In this document: piece by piece, positions 37,607 to 45,467 of the stretch
Numbering within the stretch: position 1 is the stretch's first letter
Layout of the letters: each line of letters opens with the position of its first letter
Assembly: GCF_014645835.1 (NCBI RefSeq)
Contig: NZ_BMMM01000009.1
Location: forward strand, 62,001-126,000
Length of the DNA stretch: 64,000 bases
Origin: Streptomyces albiflavescens
Lineage (GTDB): Bacteria; Actinomycetota; Actinomycetes; Streptomycetales; Streptomycetaceae
Direction: 5' to 3'
The notes under the pieces: model-generated
The model's input: the letters and a program-made list of their open reading frames with translations, nothing else
What the model was told of the DNA's origin: nothing
Database searches by the model: none
Program-made: the position numbers and the translations under genes

Positions 37607-37674
37607 AGTGAACGCTCGCGTTCACTGTCGCGTCAACGGTAGTGAGTCCCCGACAGTGAACGCAAGCGTTCACT
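37607..37674. promoter_or_regulatory. Two perfect 20-bp TetR operators
   Basis: agtgaacgctcgcgttcact (37607-37626) and agtgaacgcaagcgttcact (37655-37674) are inverted repeats with identical 9-bp half-sites, centred 48 bp apart. The first lies 24 bp before the MFS start codon; both lie upstream of the TetR gene. They fit control of both divergent genes. Confidence 0.93.
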
Positions 37675-37757
37675 GAAGTCGCTGCCGCGTGGCGTCGAAC
37701 GCGATCGCTCGTTCCTCCCCGAAAATCCCGCTCCCCCTGCACAACGGAGACACTCAG

Positions 37758-38381
37758 ATGGTTACTTCGCGTTGGACGACCGCCCCCGCTCAGGCGGCCT
37801 CCTCGCGCCGACGCGGTGCCGTACTCGAGCGCGCGATCCTGGAGGCCGCGCTGGAGCAGCTCGGCACGGTCGGCTGGAACGGGCTCACGATGGAGGGTGT
37901 CGCCGCGCGCGCCCAGACCGGCAAGGCCGCGGTCTATCGTCGCTGGCCGTCCAAGGAGGATCTTGTCGCGGATGCGCTCCAGGCCGGACTCCCGAGCCCG
38001 GTGGAGGCGCCCGACCTCGGGAGCGTCCGGGAGGACCTCCTGGAGCTGTGCCGACGGGTGCGTGATGCGATGTTCTCGCAGCCCGGATTCGCTCTGCGTT
38101 CGGTGCTTTACGAATGCGACGCGGTCCAGGCCGAACGTTTTCATCGGGTGATCCTCGGCGGGGTCATCGAGCCGAACATGCGTCTGCTCAGAGAAGTCAT
38201 CGACCGCGGAATCGAGCGGGGGGAAGTCCGTCCCGACGCCGCGAACGCCTATGTCTTCGACGCCGTCCCGGCGATGATGATGTACCGCTCCAAGGTGTGC
38301 GCGAGTGAATGGAGTGAGCGGGACCTGGCGGAGATGATCGACCACCTGATGGTCCCGCTGCTGCGGCGGTGGCCCGCCTGA
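37758..38381 (+). CDS. TetR-family transcriptional regulator
   Basis: A 207-residue protein. The HTH is TMEGVAARAQTGKAAVYRRWPSKEDLV at about residues 45-75. The C-terminal ligand domain (from about 80) has the TetR_C form with VLYECDAVQAERFHRVILGG. GGAGA lies 7 bp before ATG 37758. The divergent MFS pump and the twin operators in the intervening 174 bp make it the likely repressor of that pump and of itself. Confidence 0.92.
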   Translation: MVTSRWTTAPAQAASSRRRGAVLERAILEAALEQLGTVGWNGLTMEGVAARAQTGKAAVYRRWPSKEDLVADALQAGLPSPVEAPDLGSVREDLLELCRRVRDAMFSQPGFALRSVLYECDAVQAERFHRVILGGVIEPNMRLLREVIDRGIERGEVRPDAANAYVFDAVPAMMMYRSKVCASEWSERDLAEMIDHLMVPLLRRWPA

Positions 38382-38463
38382 TCGACTCCCGCACGGACAC
38401 CCTGGTTGCTCCGGGAAACCCGGGTGTCGCGAGGGACTCCGGGCGGCGTAGGCTGAGGGCGCC

Positions 38464-39165
38464 ATGCCGTACGAACCACCCACACACACCGTCGAGCGCT
38501 CCCTCCGCGCAACGACCGGAGCGAAGATCATTGCCGGTGTCGACGAGGTGGGCCGCGGCGCGTGGGCCGGCCCGGTCACCGTCTGTGCCGCCGTCACGGG
38601 ACTGCGCCGTCCGCCCGAAGGGCTCACCGACTCCAAGCTCCTGACCGTCAAGCGGCGTACCGCTCTCGCCGCGGAGTTGGAGAAATGGGTGACGTCATAC
38701 GCCCTGGGGCATGCCTCTTCGGAGGAGATCGACGACCTGGGGATGACCGCAGCGCTGCGCCTGGCGGCCGTACGCGCCCTGGAGGCCTTGCCGGTCCGCC
38801 CCGACGCGGTCATTCTCGACGGGAAGCACGACTATCTCGGCGCTCCCTGGCGGGTCCGTACGGTGATCAAGGGCGACCGGTCCTGTGTCGCCGTCGCGGC
38901 GGCTTCGGTGATCGCCAAGGTTCAGCGCGACAAAATGATGGCCGAACTGGGTATCGACCATGCAGACTTCGGTTTTGCGGCCAACGCCGGGTACCCGTCA
39001 CCGGTCCACAAGGCCGCGCTGGAGGAGCGGGGCCCCACCCCGTACCACCGGTTGTCGTGGGCGTATCTTGATGCGCTGCCCCAGTGGCGGCACCTCAAGA
39101 AGGTCCGCAGCTGGGCGGACGGAAGCGTTCCGGAGATCGAGGGTCAGCTCGGCTTCGATTTCTGA
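38464..39165 (+). CDS. rnhB: Ribonuclease HII
   Basis: A 233-residue RNase H2 that removes RNA from RNA-DNA hybrids, including single misincorporated ribonucleotides. Active-site acids: D27 and E28 in [13 protein letters not shown], Asp in ILDGKHDYL near 118, and the later Asp in [12 protein letters not shown]. The [21 protein letters not shown] motif completes the family signature. The start is ATG 38464; TAGGCT 9 nt upstream could be its -10. Confidence 0.95.
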   Translation: MPYEPPTHTVERSLRATTGAKIIAGVDEVGRGAWAGPVTVCAAVTGLRRPPEGLTDSKLLTVKRRTALAAELEKWVTSYALGHASSEEIDDLGMTAALRLAAVRALEALPVRPDAVILDGKHDYLGAPWRVRTVIKGDRSCVAVAAASVIAKVQRDKMMAELGIDHADFGFAANAGYPSPVHKAALEERGPTPYHRLSWAYLDALPQWRHLKKVRSWADGSVPEIEGQLGFDF

Positions 39166-39233
39166 CGATTCCGCTCGCACTCATGTGCCACCCGCCGACG
39201 CGAGTCGCACCGGCGTTTGATAAATATCAGCTC

Positions 39234-39860
39234 ATGCCTCTCATTCCCGAGGAGCCTCAGATTCACGAGAGTGCCCAGGGTCCCCGCGCTACTCCGGCCA
39301 GTGGCCGCACCGCGCCGACCCCCCGCCCCGTACCCGGCCCCCGTCCCGCGGCTCCGCCGCGTCCCGGCCGTCCGGGTCCTGTCCGGCCGATGCCGACCCA
39401 ACGCACCCCGCGCGAGCCGGTCGTGGCCTCGCCGGGACCTTCCGCACCGGCTGCCGCACCGGCTGCCGTCACCCCGCAGATCCAGTTGATCCCGGCCTCG
39501 GCCCAGGGCGCGCTGGACGCTGCCGAAGAAGCCGTCGACTTGCTGTTGGAGTCGGGCCGCGCCCCTGGTGAGGTGCTGGTGATCACCACCGGCGAACCGC
39601 ACCCGTGGGCCGCGCACGAACTCTCCTTCGGCGAGGCCGCGTATTGGGCGCAGCACGACGTGGGCGACGACGTCTTCTACGCCGATGCCTCCGTCGCGGG
39701 CCGGGCCGCGTCCCGTCCCGTGGTCCTGGTCGCCGTCAACGGCGGTCCCGACGCTGCCGCCGCCTCGGCCCTGCCCCTGGCCCTCAGCCGGGCCGGCGCC
39801 CTGCTGATCGTCTGCGGCGACCCGCGGCAGATCAACTCGGTGCTGGGCGCGGGCGTCTGA
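39234..39860 (+). CDS. Hypothetical protein with Pro-rich N-terminus
   Basis: A 208-residue protein. The first 80 residues are Pro/Arg/Ala-rich and disordered. The C-terminal 115 residues are globular, with QGALDAAEEAVDLLLESGRAPGEVLVITTGEPHPWAAHEL, then DDVFYADA and a final RAGALLIVCGDPRQINSVLG. Alternating strands and helices of this kind resemble the second RecA-like domain of UvrD-like helicases, but no full helicase motif is present, so that comparison is tentative. AT-rich gataaatat lies just upstream, compatible with a near-leaderless start at ATG 39234. From memory the gene is conserved downstream of rnhB in Streptomyces. Confidence 0.75.
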   Translation: MPLIPEEPQIHESAQGPRATPASGRTAPTPRPVPGPRPAAPPRPGRPGPVRPMPTQRTPREPVVASPGPSAPAAAPAAVTPQIQLIPASAQGALDAAEEAVDLLLESGRAPGEVLVITTGEPHPWAAHELSFGEAAYWAQHDVGDDVFYADASVAGRAASRPVVLVAVNGGPDAAAASALPLALSRAGALLIVCGDPRQINSVLGAGV

Positions 39861-40222
39861 GCGGGCTCCGGACACCGTCCGGGATTCGTTCGGCGGAACG
39901 CTGAGGGTGCCGCTGCGGCGGCACCTGCACGGCGGTCACCTCGGCATGCCTGCAGTGCGTCCGCGTGCGCGCAGCGCCTTCGTGTGTTCCTGCTGCTGTG
40001 CGCGTCCGCTGTGCGTGTCTGCTGCCTGCGTCCTATGTCTGTCGTACGTTCCCGGGGTGGGCGTGATGCGCGAGGCCGGCCCACCGATCGTTGGATCACC
40101 GCTGCGTTGTCTCACCCTTGCTCGGCTGCTCGGCTGCTCGGCTGCTCGGCTGCTCGGCGTGAGGTGGCACTGCCGTGTGAGCGGGCTGCCCCAGCCTGCG
40201 GCGGCGCCTTGGGGCGGGCGTC
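39861..40222. other. 362-bp spacer with an 8-bp tandem repeat
   Basis: No gene is supported between the convergent neighbours. Open frames here are rich in Cys, Arg and Leu, lack ribosome binding sites and cross the tandem repeat. No strong terminator hairpin was noted. Confidence 0.5.
40117..40156 (+). repeat. 8-bp tandem repeat, five units
   Basis: cttgctcg followed by four perfect copies of gctgctcg (40125-40156). The unit is not a multiple of three, which argues against a coding role. Confidence 0.9.
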
Positions 40223-40858
40223 TCAGCGGGCGGCTGCCCGGCGCAGTACCTCCGACGTGGCGCCCCCAGCGCGCGGCAGCGGTGGCGGCGCCTCGGCCGT
40301 GGCGAAGGGCTCCGGCAGCGACTCCGAGTTGGGACGGCGTCCACCGCGGCCCTCGCCGAGGACCTGCCAGCCGTCACGCGTCAGGGTGATGTACGCCCCA
40401 CAGCGCAGCCCATGGAGTGTGCAGGCGTCCCGCAAGCCCCACATCCACGCCCCGTCCTCCTCGGTCCAACGCGCATCGCCGTCGCGACAGTAGAGCAGCA
40501 CCGCCGTACGCACCGGAGTGCGGCGCCGCAGGTCGTGCGGGATGACCCGGCGCAGCTGCGCGAGCAGCGCGTTGCGGAACAGCCAGCCGTCGGCCGGGGC
40601 GGGACGCCGGATGAAGGAAGCGCTCGCCGCCAGCCGCTCGTCCTGGTCGAGGACAGCCACGACCGCGGTGGAGGGCCTGGGCCGGTGCCGTGCGTGGAGG
40701 CCGCTGACGACTTCCCGAGGATTGCGCAGCAGCGGAATCCCGGCCGAGGCCCACTCTGCGGGTTCGAGCATCCGAGCCACTGGGTTGGCGGAAGCGGCGG
40801 ACAGGTCGGCTGACGTCGACAAGGATGCCGCCGAGGACGGAGCGAATCCGAAGGTCAC
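40223..40858 (-). CDS. Conserved hypothetical protein next to recQ
   Basis: A 211-residue soluble protein starting at GTG 40858 with GGGAGG just upstream. Features: PAEWASAGIPLLRNPREVVSGLHARH, then PSTAVVAVLDQDERLAASASF, DGWLFRNALLAQLRRVIPHDLRR, TAVLLYCRDGDARWTEED and WMWGLRDACTLHGLRCGAYITLTRDGW. The alternating strands suggest an alpha/beta fold. The middle region looks like the JAB/MPN-like core of RadC relatives, but the zinc ligands are not evident. It is codirectional with the downstream-lying recQ gene on the same strand (223 bp apart). No function is assigned. Confidence 0.75.
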   Translation of the reverse strand: MTFGFAPSSAASLSTSADLSAASANPVARMLEPAEWASAGIPLLRNPREVVSGLHARHRPRPSTAVVAVLDQDERLAASASFIRRPAPADGWLFRNALLAQLRRVIPHDLRRRTPVRTAVLLYCRDGDARWTEEDGAWMWGLRDACTLHGLRCGAYITLTRDGWQVLGEGRGGRRPNSESLPEPFATAEAPPPLPRAGGATSEVLRRAAAR

Positions 40859-41081
40859 GGTCCTCCCTTCGGCTACGCGCCCACACTGCGGGCGGGGTCG
40901 GACTTGGGGGAGCGCACGCCGCAGCAGAGCCCTACCGGACCACGGGCGAACCGTGCGGGGAGCGGACCTCAATTCTTCCTGTCGAACTTGGTTGCGGCAA
41001 CGAGCAATTGGGGCCACAGACCGGTTTCGGGCGATGCGTCGGCTATATCCCTGCCCAGAGTTTCGCTCGGCGATGCGTGAG

Positions 41082-43262
41082 TCACGACTGTACGGCCAGG
41101 ACCAGCGGCAACACCCCCTGTGCACCGGCTCGGCGAAGCATGCGGGCGGTCACGGCGAGCGTCCAGCCCGTCTCGGTCGCGTCATCCACGAGCAGGACCG
41201 GACCGCCCGCTTCCTTCAAGACGGCGGCCAGCTCAGGGGGGACGGTCAGGGCGCCGTCGAGCGCCTTCAGCCGCTGGGCGCTGTTGCTCCGGGAGATCGG
41301 TGACCCCTCGCCGACGTACTCCACGGAACCCAGCAGCGGCAGCCGGCCGATCTCCGCGATCCGCGCGCCCAGCGACTCGATCAGCCGTGGCCGCGTACGG
41401 GAAGCCACGGTCACGACGCCGACCGGGCGCGGCTGCGCGTCGGGCTGTCCGGAGGCCCAGCCGCCGGGTCCCTTGGCCCAGTCGGTCAGTACGCCGATCA
41501 CGGCCTTGGCGACATCGTCCGGTACGGGTCCGTCCGGGGCCTGGGGTGCGAGCATCGGTCGCAGCCGGTTGCCCCAGCCGATGTCCGAGAGCCGCCCCAA
41601 AGCGCGCCCCGGAGCGGCCTGCTCACCGGCCGGAATACGTCCCTTCAGGTCGACTCCGACCGCCGGCAGACCGGTCGGCCACATCTTCCGGGGCTCGACC
41701 TCGACGCCCGCTCGGCCCAGCTCGCCGTTGGCCGCGTTCAGCGCCTCGGGGGACACGGACGCCTCGAACCGCGCTCCCGCGCAGTTGTCGCAGCGCCCGC
41801 ACGGTGCCGCCCCCTCGTCGTCCAGCTGCCGCCGCAGAAACTCCATCCGGCAGCCGGTCGTCGTGACGTAGTCCCGCATCGCCTGCTGCTCGGCAGCCCG
41901 CTGCTTGGCGACCCAGGCATAGCGCTCGGTGTCGTACGTCCACGGAGTGCCGGTGGAGATCCAGCCGCCCTGAACCCGGCGCACCGCCCCGTCCACGTCG
42001 AGCACCTTGAGCATGGTCTCCAGACGTGATCTGCGCAGCTCGACCAGTGGTTCCAGCGCGGGCAGCGAGAGCGGCCGTTCGGCCCTGGCAAGGACGTCCA
42101 GCGTGCGGCGCACCTGCTCCTCCGGAGGGAAGGCGATCGAGGCGAAGTACTCCCAGATCGCCTGGTCCTCCTTGCCCGGCAGGAGCAGCACCTCGGCATG
42201 CTCCACGCCGCGGCCCGCGCGCCCCACCTGCTGGTAGTAGGCGATGGGGGACGAGGGCGAACCCAGGTGCACCACAAACCCCAGGTCGGGCTTGTCGAAG
42301 CCCATGCCCAGCGCGGACGTGGCGACCAGGGCCTTGACACGATTGGCGAGGAGGTCCTCCTCGGCCTGCTGGCGGTCCGCGTTCTCCGTCTTCCCCGTGT
42401 ACGACGTCACCGTGTGCCCGCTCTGGCGCAGGAAGGCCGTGACCTCCTCGGCGGCTGCCACCGTGAGCGTGTAGATGATGCCCGAGCCCGGCAGGTCCTT
42501 CAGATGCTCGGCCAGCCAGGCCATCCGGTGGGCGGCGTCGGGCAGCCGCAGTACGCCGAGGCTCAGGCTCTCCCGGTCCAGCGGCCCGCGCAGGACAAGG
42601 GCGTCCGTGCTGGCTCCGGTGCCCAGCTGCTCGGCGACATCGGCCGTCACGCGCGCGTTGGCCGTCGCTGTGGTGGCCAGGACGGGCACGCCGGGCGGGA
42701 GGTCGGCGAGCATGGTGCGCAGCCGGCGATAGTCCGGCCGGAAGTCGTGGCCCCAGTCGGAGATGCAGTGCGCCTCGTCGACCACGAGCAGGCCGGTCGC
42801 CGCTGCCAGCTTGGGCAGCACCTGGTCGCGGAAGTCCGGATTGTTGAGCCGCTCCGGGCTCACCAGGAGAACGTCGACCTCGCTCGCGGCGACCTCGGCC
42901 TGGATCGTCTCCCACTCCTCCGTGTTGGAGGAGTTGATCGTCCGCGCGTGGATTCCGGCCCGGGCGGCCGCCTCAACCTGGTTGCGCATGAGCGCGAGCA
43001 GCGGCGAGACGATCACCGTGGGCCCGGCGCCTCGCTCGCGCAGCAGCGCGGTCGCGACGAAGTACACCGCGGACTTGCCCCAGCCGGTGCGCTGCACGAC
43101 CAGGGCTCTGCGCTTGTCGGCCACCAGCGCCTCGATGGCGCGCCACTGGTCCTCGCGGAGCCGGGCCTGGCCGGCCTGGGCGCCGACGAGACGGGCCAGT
43201 ACGGCATCGGCCGCGGTACGGAGGTCTTCGGTGACTGTGGGTCGCGGGTCTTCGTTGGTCAT
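41082..43262 (-). CDS. RecQ-family DNA helicase with C-terminal phosphoribosyltransferase-like domain
   Basis: A 726-residue protein. Motif I is RTGWGKS (58-64), motif II is DEAH with [12 protein letters not shown] (about 155), motif V/VI is [11 protein letters not shown] near 335, and a RecQ zinc site ends in CGRCDNC near 490. Residues about 560-726 form a separate domain with [19 protein letters not shown] and the PRPP-binding-like loop [19 protein letters not shown]. This helicase-PRTase architecture differs from E. coli RecQ (no HRDC domain). The start is ATG 43262; an upstream TTG would be a poor alternative. Two DnaA boxes lie 50-90 bp upstream. Confidence 0.92.
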   Translation of the reverse strand: MTNEDPRPTVTEDLRTAADAVLARLVGAQAGQARLREDQWRAIEALVADKRRALVVQRTGWGKSAVYFVATALLRERGAGPTVIVSPLLALMRNQVEAAARAGIHARTINSSNTEEWETIQAEVAASEVDVLLVSPERLNNPDFRDQVLPKLAAATGLLVVDEAHCISDWGHDFRPDYRRLRTMLADLPPGVPVLATTATANARVTADVAEQLGTGASTDALVLRGPLDRESLSLGVLRLPDAAHRMAWLAEHLKDLPGSGIIYTLTVAAAEEVTAFLRQSGHTVTSYTGKTENADRQQAEEDLLANRVKALVATSALGMGFDKPDLGFVVHLGSPSSPIAYYQQVGRAGRGVEHAEVLLLPGKEDQAIWEYFASIAFPPEEQVRRTLDVLARAERPLSLPALEPLVELRRSRLETMLKVLDVDGAVRRVQGGWISTGTPWTYDTERYAWVAKQRAAEQQAMRDYVTTTGCRMEFLRRQLDDEGAAPCGRCDNCAGARFEASVSPEALNAANGELGRAGVEVEPRKMWPTGLPAVGVDLKGRIPAGEQAAPGRALGRLSDIGWGNRLRPMLAPQAPDGPVPDDVAKAVIGVLTDWAKGPGGWASGQPDAQPRPVGVVTVASRTRPRLIESLGARIAEIGRLPLLGSVEYVGEGSPISRSNSAQRLKALDGALTVPPELAAVLKEAGGPVLLVDDATETGWTLAVTARMLRRAGAQGVLPLVLAVQS

Positions 43263-43313
43263 GGCCCCATGCAACCCGATGGCTCGGACATTGCGCGAAC
43301 GAGCCGGTCGAGC

Positions 43314-43355
43314 TGTGGACAACTTCTGACGTGGTCATGGTCGTGGTTATCCACA
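43314..43355. promoter_or_regulatory. Two inverted DnaA boxes
   Basis: TGTGGACAA at 43314-43322 is the reverse of TTGTCCACA, the preferred Streptomyces DnaA box. TTATCCACA at 43347-43355 is the classical perfect box on the other strand. They are 33 bp apart, centre to centre, in the 133-bp region between the divergent recQ-like and DUF4192 genes. Confidence 0.75.
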
Positions 43356-43395
43356 GGGCGAAGCGGAATTCTGCGATCCGCGGGATGGTCACGGC

Positions 43396-45156
43396 ATGAC
43401 GAATCACGACGAAGCGGCCGGCAGGTCCGGCGACGAGGACATCTGCGGGCTCGGTCGGCAGGACGGGCAGGGCGGACACGACAGCTGTGGCGGAGGCGGT
43501 GAGCGCGACGGGCGGAGCGGGCCGGGCGGTCGGTCCGGGCCCGCCGGGCAGGACCTGCCCGGCGGGCTTCCCGGGCAGAGCGAGTTCGGCGGGTGCGTAG
43601 GACGTGATGCGCCTGCGGATCGGGCGGGACGGGGCGAGCTCATCGGGCAGGTGGGGCGTGATGGCGACGGTCACGTCGGCCATGGCCGGTCAGAACGGTA
43701 CGTGGGTCACGGCGTCCCCGGTACCCCCGGTGGTCCGGGCGGTCCCGATGGCGAGCATCAGGTCACGTTGCGCACACCGGCCGAACTGGCCGACGCTCTG
43801 CCGTACTTGCTCGGGTATCGGCCCGAGGACAGCATTGTGCTGGTCGCCCTGCACGACCGGGAGCGGCGTGGGCGGTTCGGCGGCCGTGCGCGGATCGGTA
43901 TCCCCGCCCAGGCGGGGGATTGGCCGTCGGTGTCCGAGCAGCTGGCACAGGGGCTGGTCAGGGGTAGTGAGCGCCGAGGCGCCCGGCCGGAGAGCATGGT
44001 GGCGTACCTCTGCCAGGAACCGGGGAGCGGTGAATCGGCGCGGGAGGTCATGGAGCGTCTGCGCCCGCTCGCGCAGCTGCTGCGCAGGGCGTGCGGTCGC
44101 CTCGACGTCCCCGTGATCGAGGCCCTCTGTATCTCCGACGGCCGCTTCTGGTCGTACACCTGCCCGGGTCAAGGGTGCTGTCCGCCCGAGGGTGAGGCGA
44201 TGGGGCTGCCCGGGACGTCCGTCCTCGCCGCCGCCGCGACGTACGCGGGCATCCAAGTGCGTGGATCCCTACGGGAATTGACGGCCAGGTTCCTTTCCTG
44301 GGAGACGGCGGCCGCCGTGGAGCAGGAGGTCGCGCTCGATACGGCGAGCATGGCTCTGGTCCCGAGGATCCTGGACGGCGAGAGCCGTGCCGATGTGGCC
44401 GAGGAGGCTCTCGAACTGGCCGGGCGGATCATGGGACGCCTCGCCGACGCCCCACCGGTGTCCGGCACACGTCCGGCGGACCTGCGTGACGATGGACTCC
44501 TCGAACACGAGGAAGCCGCCATGTTGATCCTCGGCCTCCAGGACCGCACGACCCGCGACCGTGCCGCTGAGTGGATGGAGGGCGCGGAGGCAGGCCCCGC
44601 CCTGCGTCTGTGGCGAGCGCTGGCCCGCCGCTGCGTCGGCCCCTACCGCGAGCACGCCGCCGCACCCCTCACCCTCGCCGGGTGGGTCGCCTGGTCCACG
44701 GGCGACGAACTGGAGGCCCGGGAGGCCCTCGCCATGGCGCTCGGTGCCGATCCCGACTATCTCTTCGCCCGCCTCCTGCACCAGGCGTGCAACGAGGGCC
44801 TGGACCCGGAGTCCATCCGCCGTTGCCTACGTGCGGAGCGCACCGGCCGTGCCCCCGCGGAAACGGAGCAAGCCACCGGTCTCGAGGCGCCACTCGGATC
44901 GGTCGCACCTACGCCGGACCCTCGGCTTCCGGGCGCCGGGACCGCCACCCGGCGCCGACGCCGTACGCGCCCGGCAGGGAACGGAGCAGGTCGTCCAAGC
45001 CGACGAGGCCCAGGGACAGCGGGCGTCCGCCGACGCCGACCCGCCGACGAGGCCTCGCCCGCCGGGGAAGGACCGGTCCGCGCCGCCGAGGGCACGAGCC
45101 GTCGGCCACGAGCACGCCGCGAAGCCAATCGGCACGGGTTGGGGGAGGACACGTGA
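43396..45156 (+). CDS. DUF4192 domain protein
   Basis: A 586-residue protein. Residues 1-125 are a Gly/Asp/Arg-rich disordered region. The DUF4192 domain begins VTLRTPAELADALPYLLGYRPEDSIVLVAL and continues through MERLRPLAQLLRRA, ALCISDGRFWSYTCPGQGCC and LEAREALAMALGADPDYLFARLLHQA to about residue 490. The remaining 90 residues are Arg/Pro-rich and low in complexity. The family is restricted to Actinobacteria and uncharacterised. It is divergent from the RecQ-like helicase and shares the DnaA-box region with it. Confidence 0.85.
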   Translation: MTNHDEAAGRSGDEDICGLGRQDGQGGHDSCGGGGERDGRSGPGGRSGPAGQDLPGGLPGQSEFGGCVGRDAPADRAGRGELIGQVGRDGDGHVGHGRSERYVGHGVPGTPGGPGGPDGEHQVTLRTPAELADALPYLLGYRPEDSIVLVALHDRERRGRFGGRARIGIPAQAGDWPSVSEQLAQGLVRGSERRGARPESMVAYLCQEPGSGESAREVMERLRPLAQLLRRACGRLDVPVIEALCISDGRFWSYTCPGQGCCPPEGEAMGLPGTSVLAAAATYAGIQVRGSLRELTARFLSWETAAAVEQEVALDTASMALVPRILDGESRADVAEEALELAGRIMGRLADAPPVSGTRPADLRDDGLLEHEEAAMLILGLQDRTTRDRAAEWMEGAEAGPALRLWRALARRCVGPYREHAAAPLTLAGWVAWSTGDELEAREALAMALGADPDYLFARLLHQACNEGLDPESIRRCLRAERTGRAPAETEQATGLEAPLGSVAPTPDPRLPGAGTATRRRRRTRPAGNGAGRPSRRGPGTAGVRRRRPADEASPAGEGPVRAAEGTSRRPRARREANRHGLGEDT

Positions 45157-45467
45157 GTGTCGGGACCGGGCTGGTGCGGGGCGGATCGAATCGGGTGAGG
45201 TGGGGCCTGGACCTGGCGCGGGGTTTGGCTTCGGGGCGGTCGAGCGAGCGTGCGCCCTGGGCGAAGGGGGCTCCGGCCGACCCGTCACCCCACCGCCATC
45301 CGGTCGGCTTCCCGGGCCGAGGGCGTGACCCCGGGCAGGGCCGCTCCGTTCACCTGAGTGGCGGAACCCGTGACCGGGCCGCGCCGCCGCAAAGGCCCCG
45401 ACCCTACGGAGCCCCCCACCCGGCGCCGAGCGCGCTCCAGACGCATCGAGCGCGGAGGAAATGCCTC
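45157..45467. other. 311-bp spacer before the debranching-like gene
   Basis: No gene is supported. Several frames stay open through it, but they are continuations of out-of-frame reading of the DUF4192 tail and have no conserved feature. Nothing else is seen. Confidence 0.5.

Noticed and set aside
39907-40389. A Cys-rich small protein on the plus strand
   Set aside because: It overlaps the minus-strand gene at 40223, crosses an 8-bp tandem repeat and has no ribosome binding site.
45157-45467. N-terminal extension of the debranching-like protein
   Set aside because: The frame is open far upstream, but GGAGGAA with ideal spacing precedes the ATG at 45468 and the upstream part overlaps DUF4192 coding sequence.
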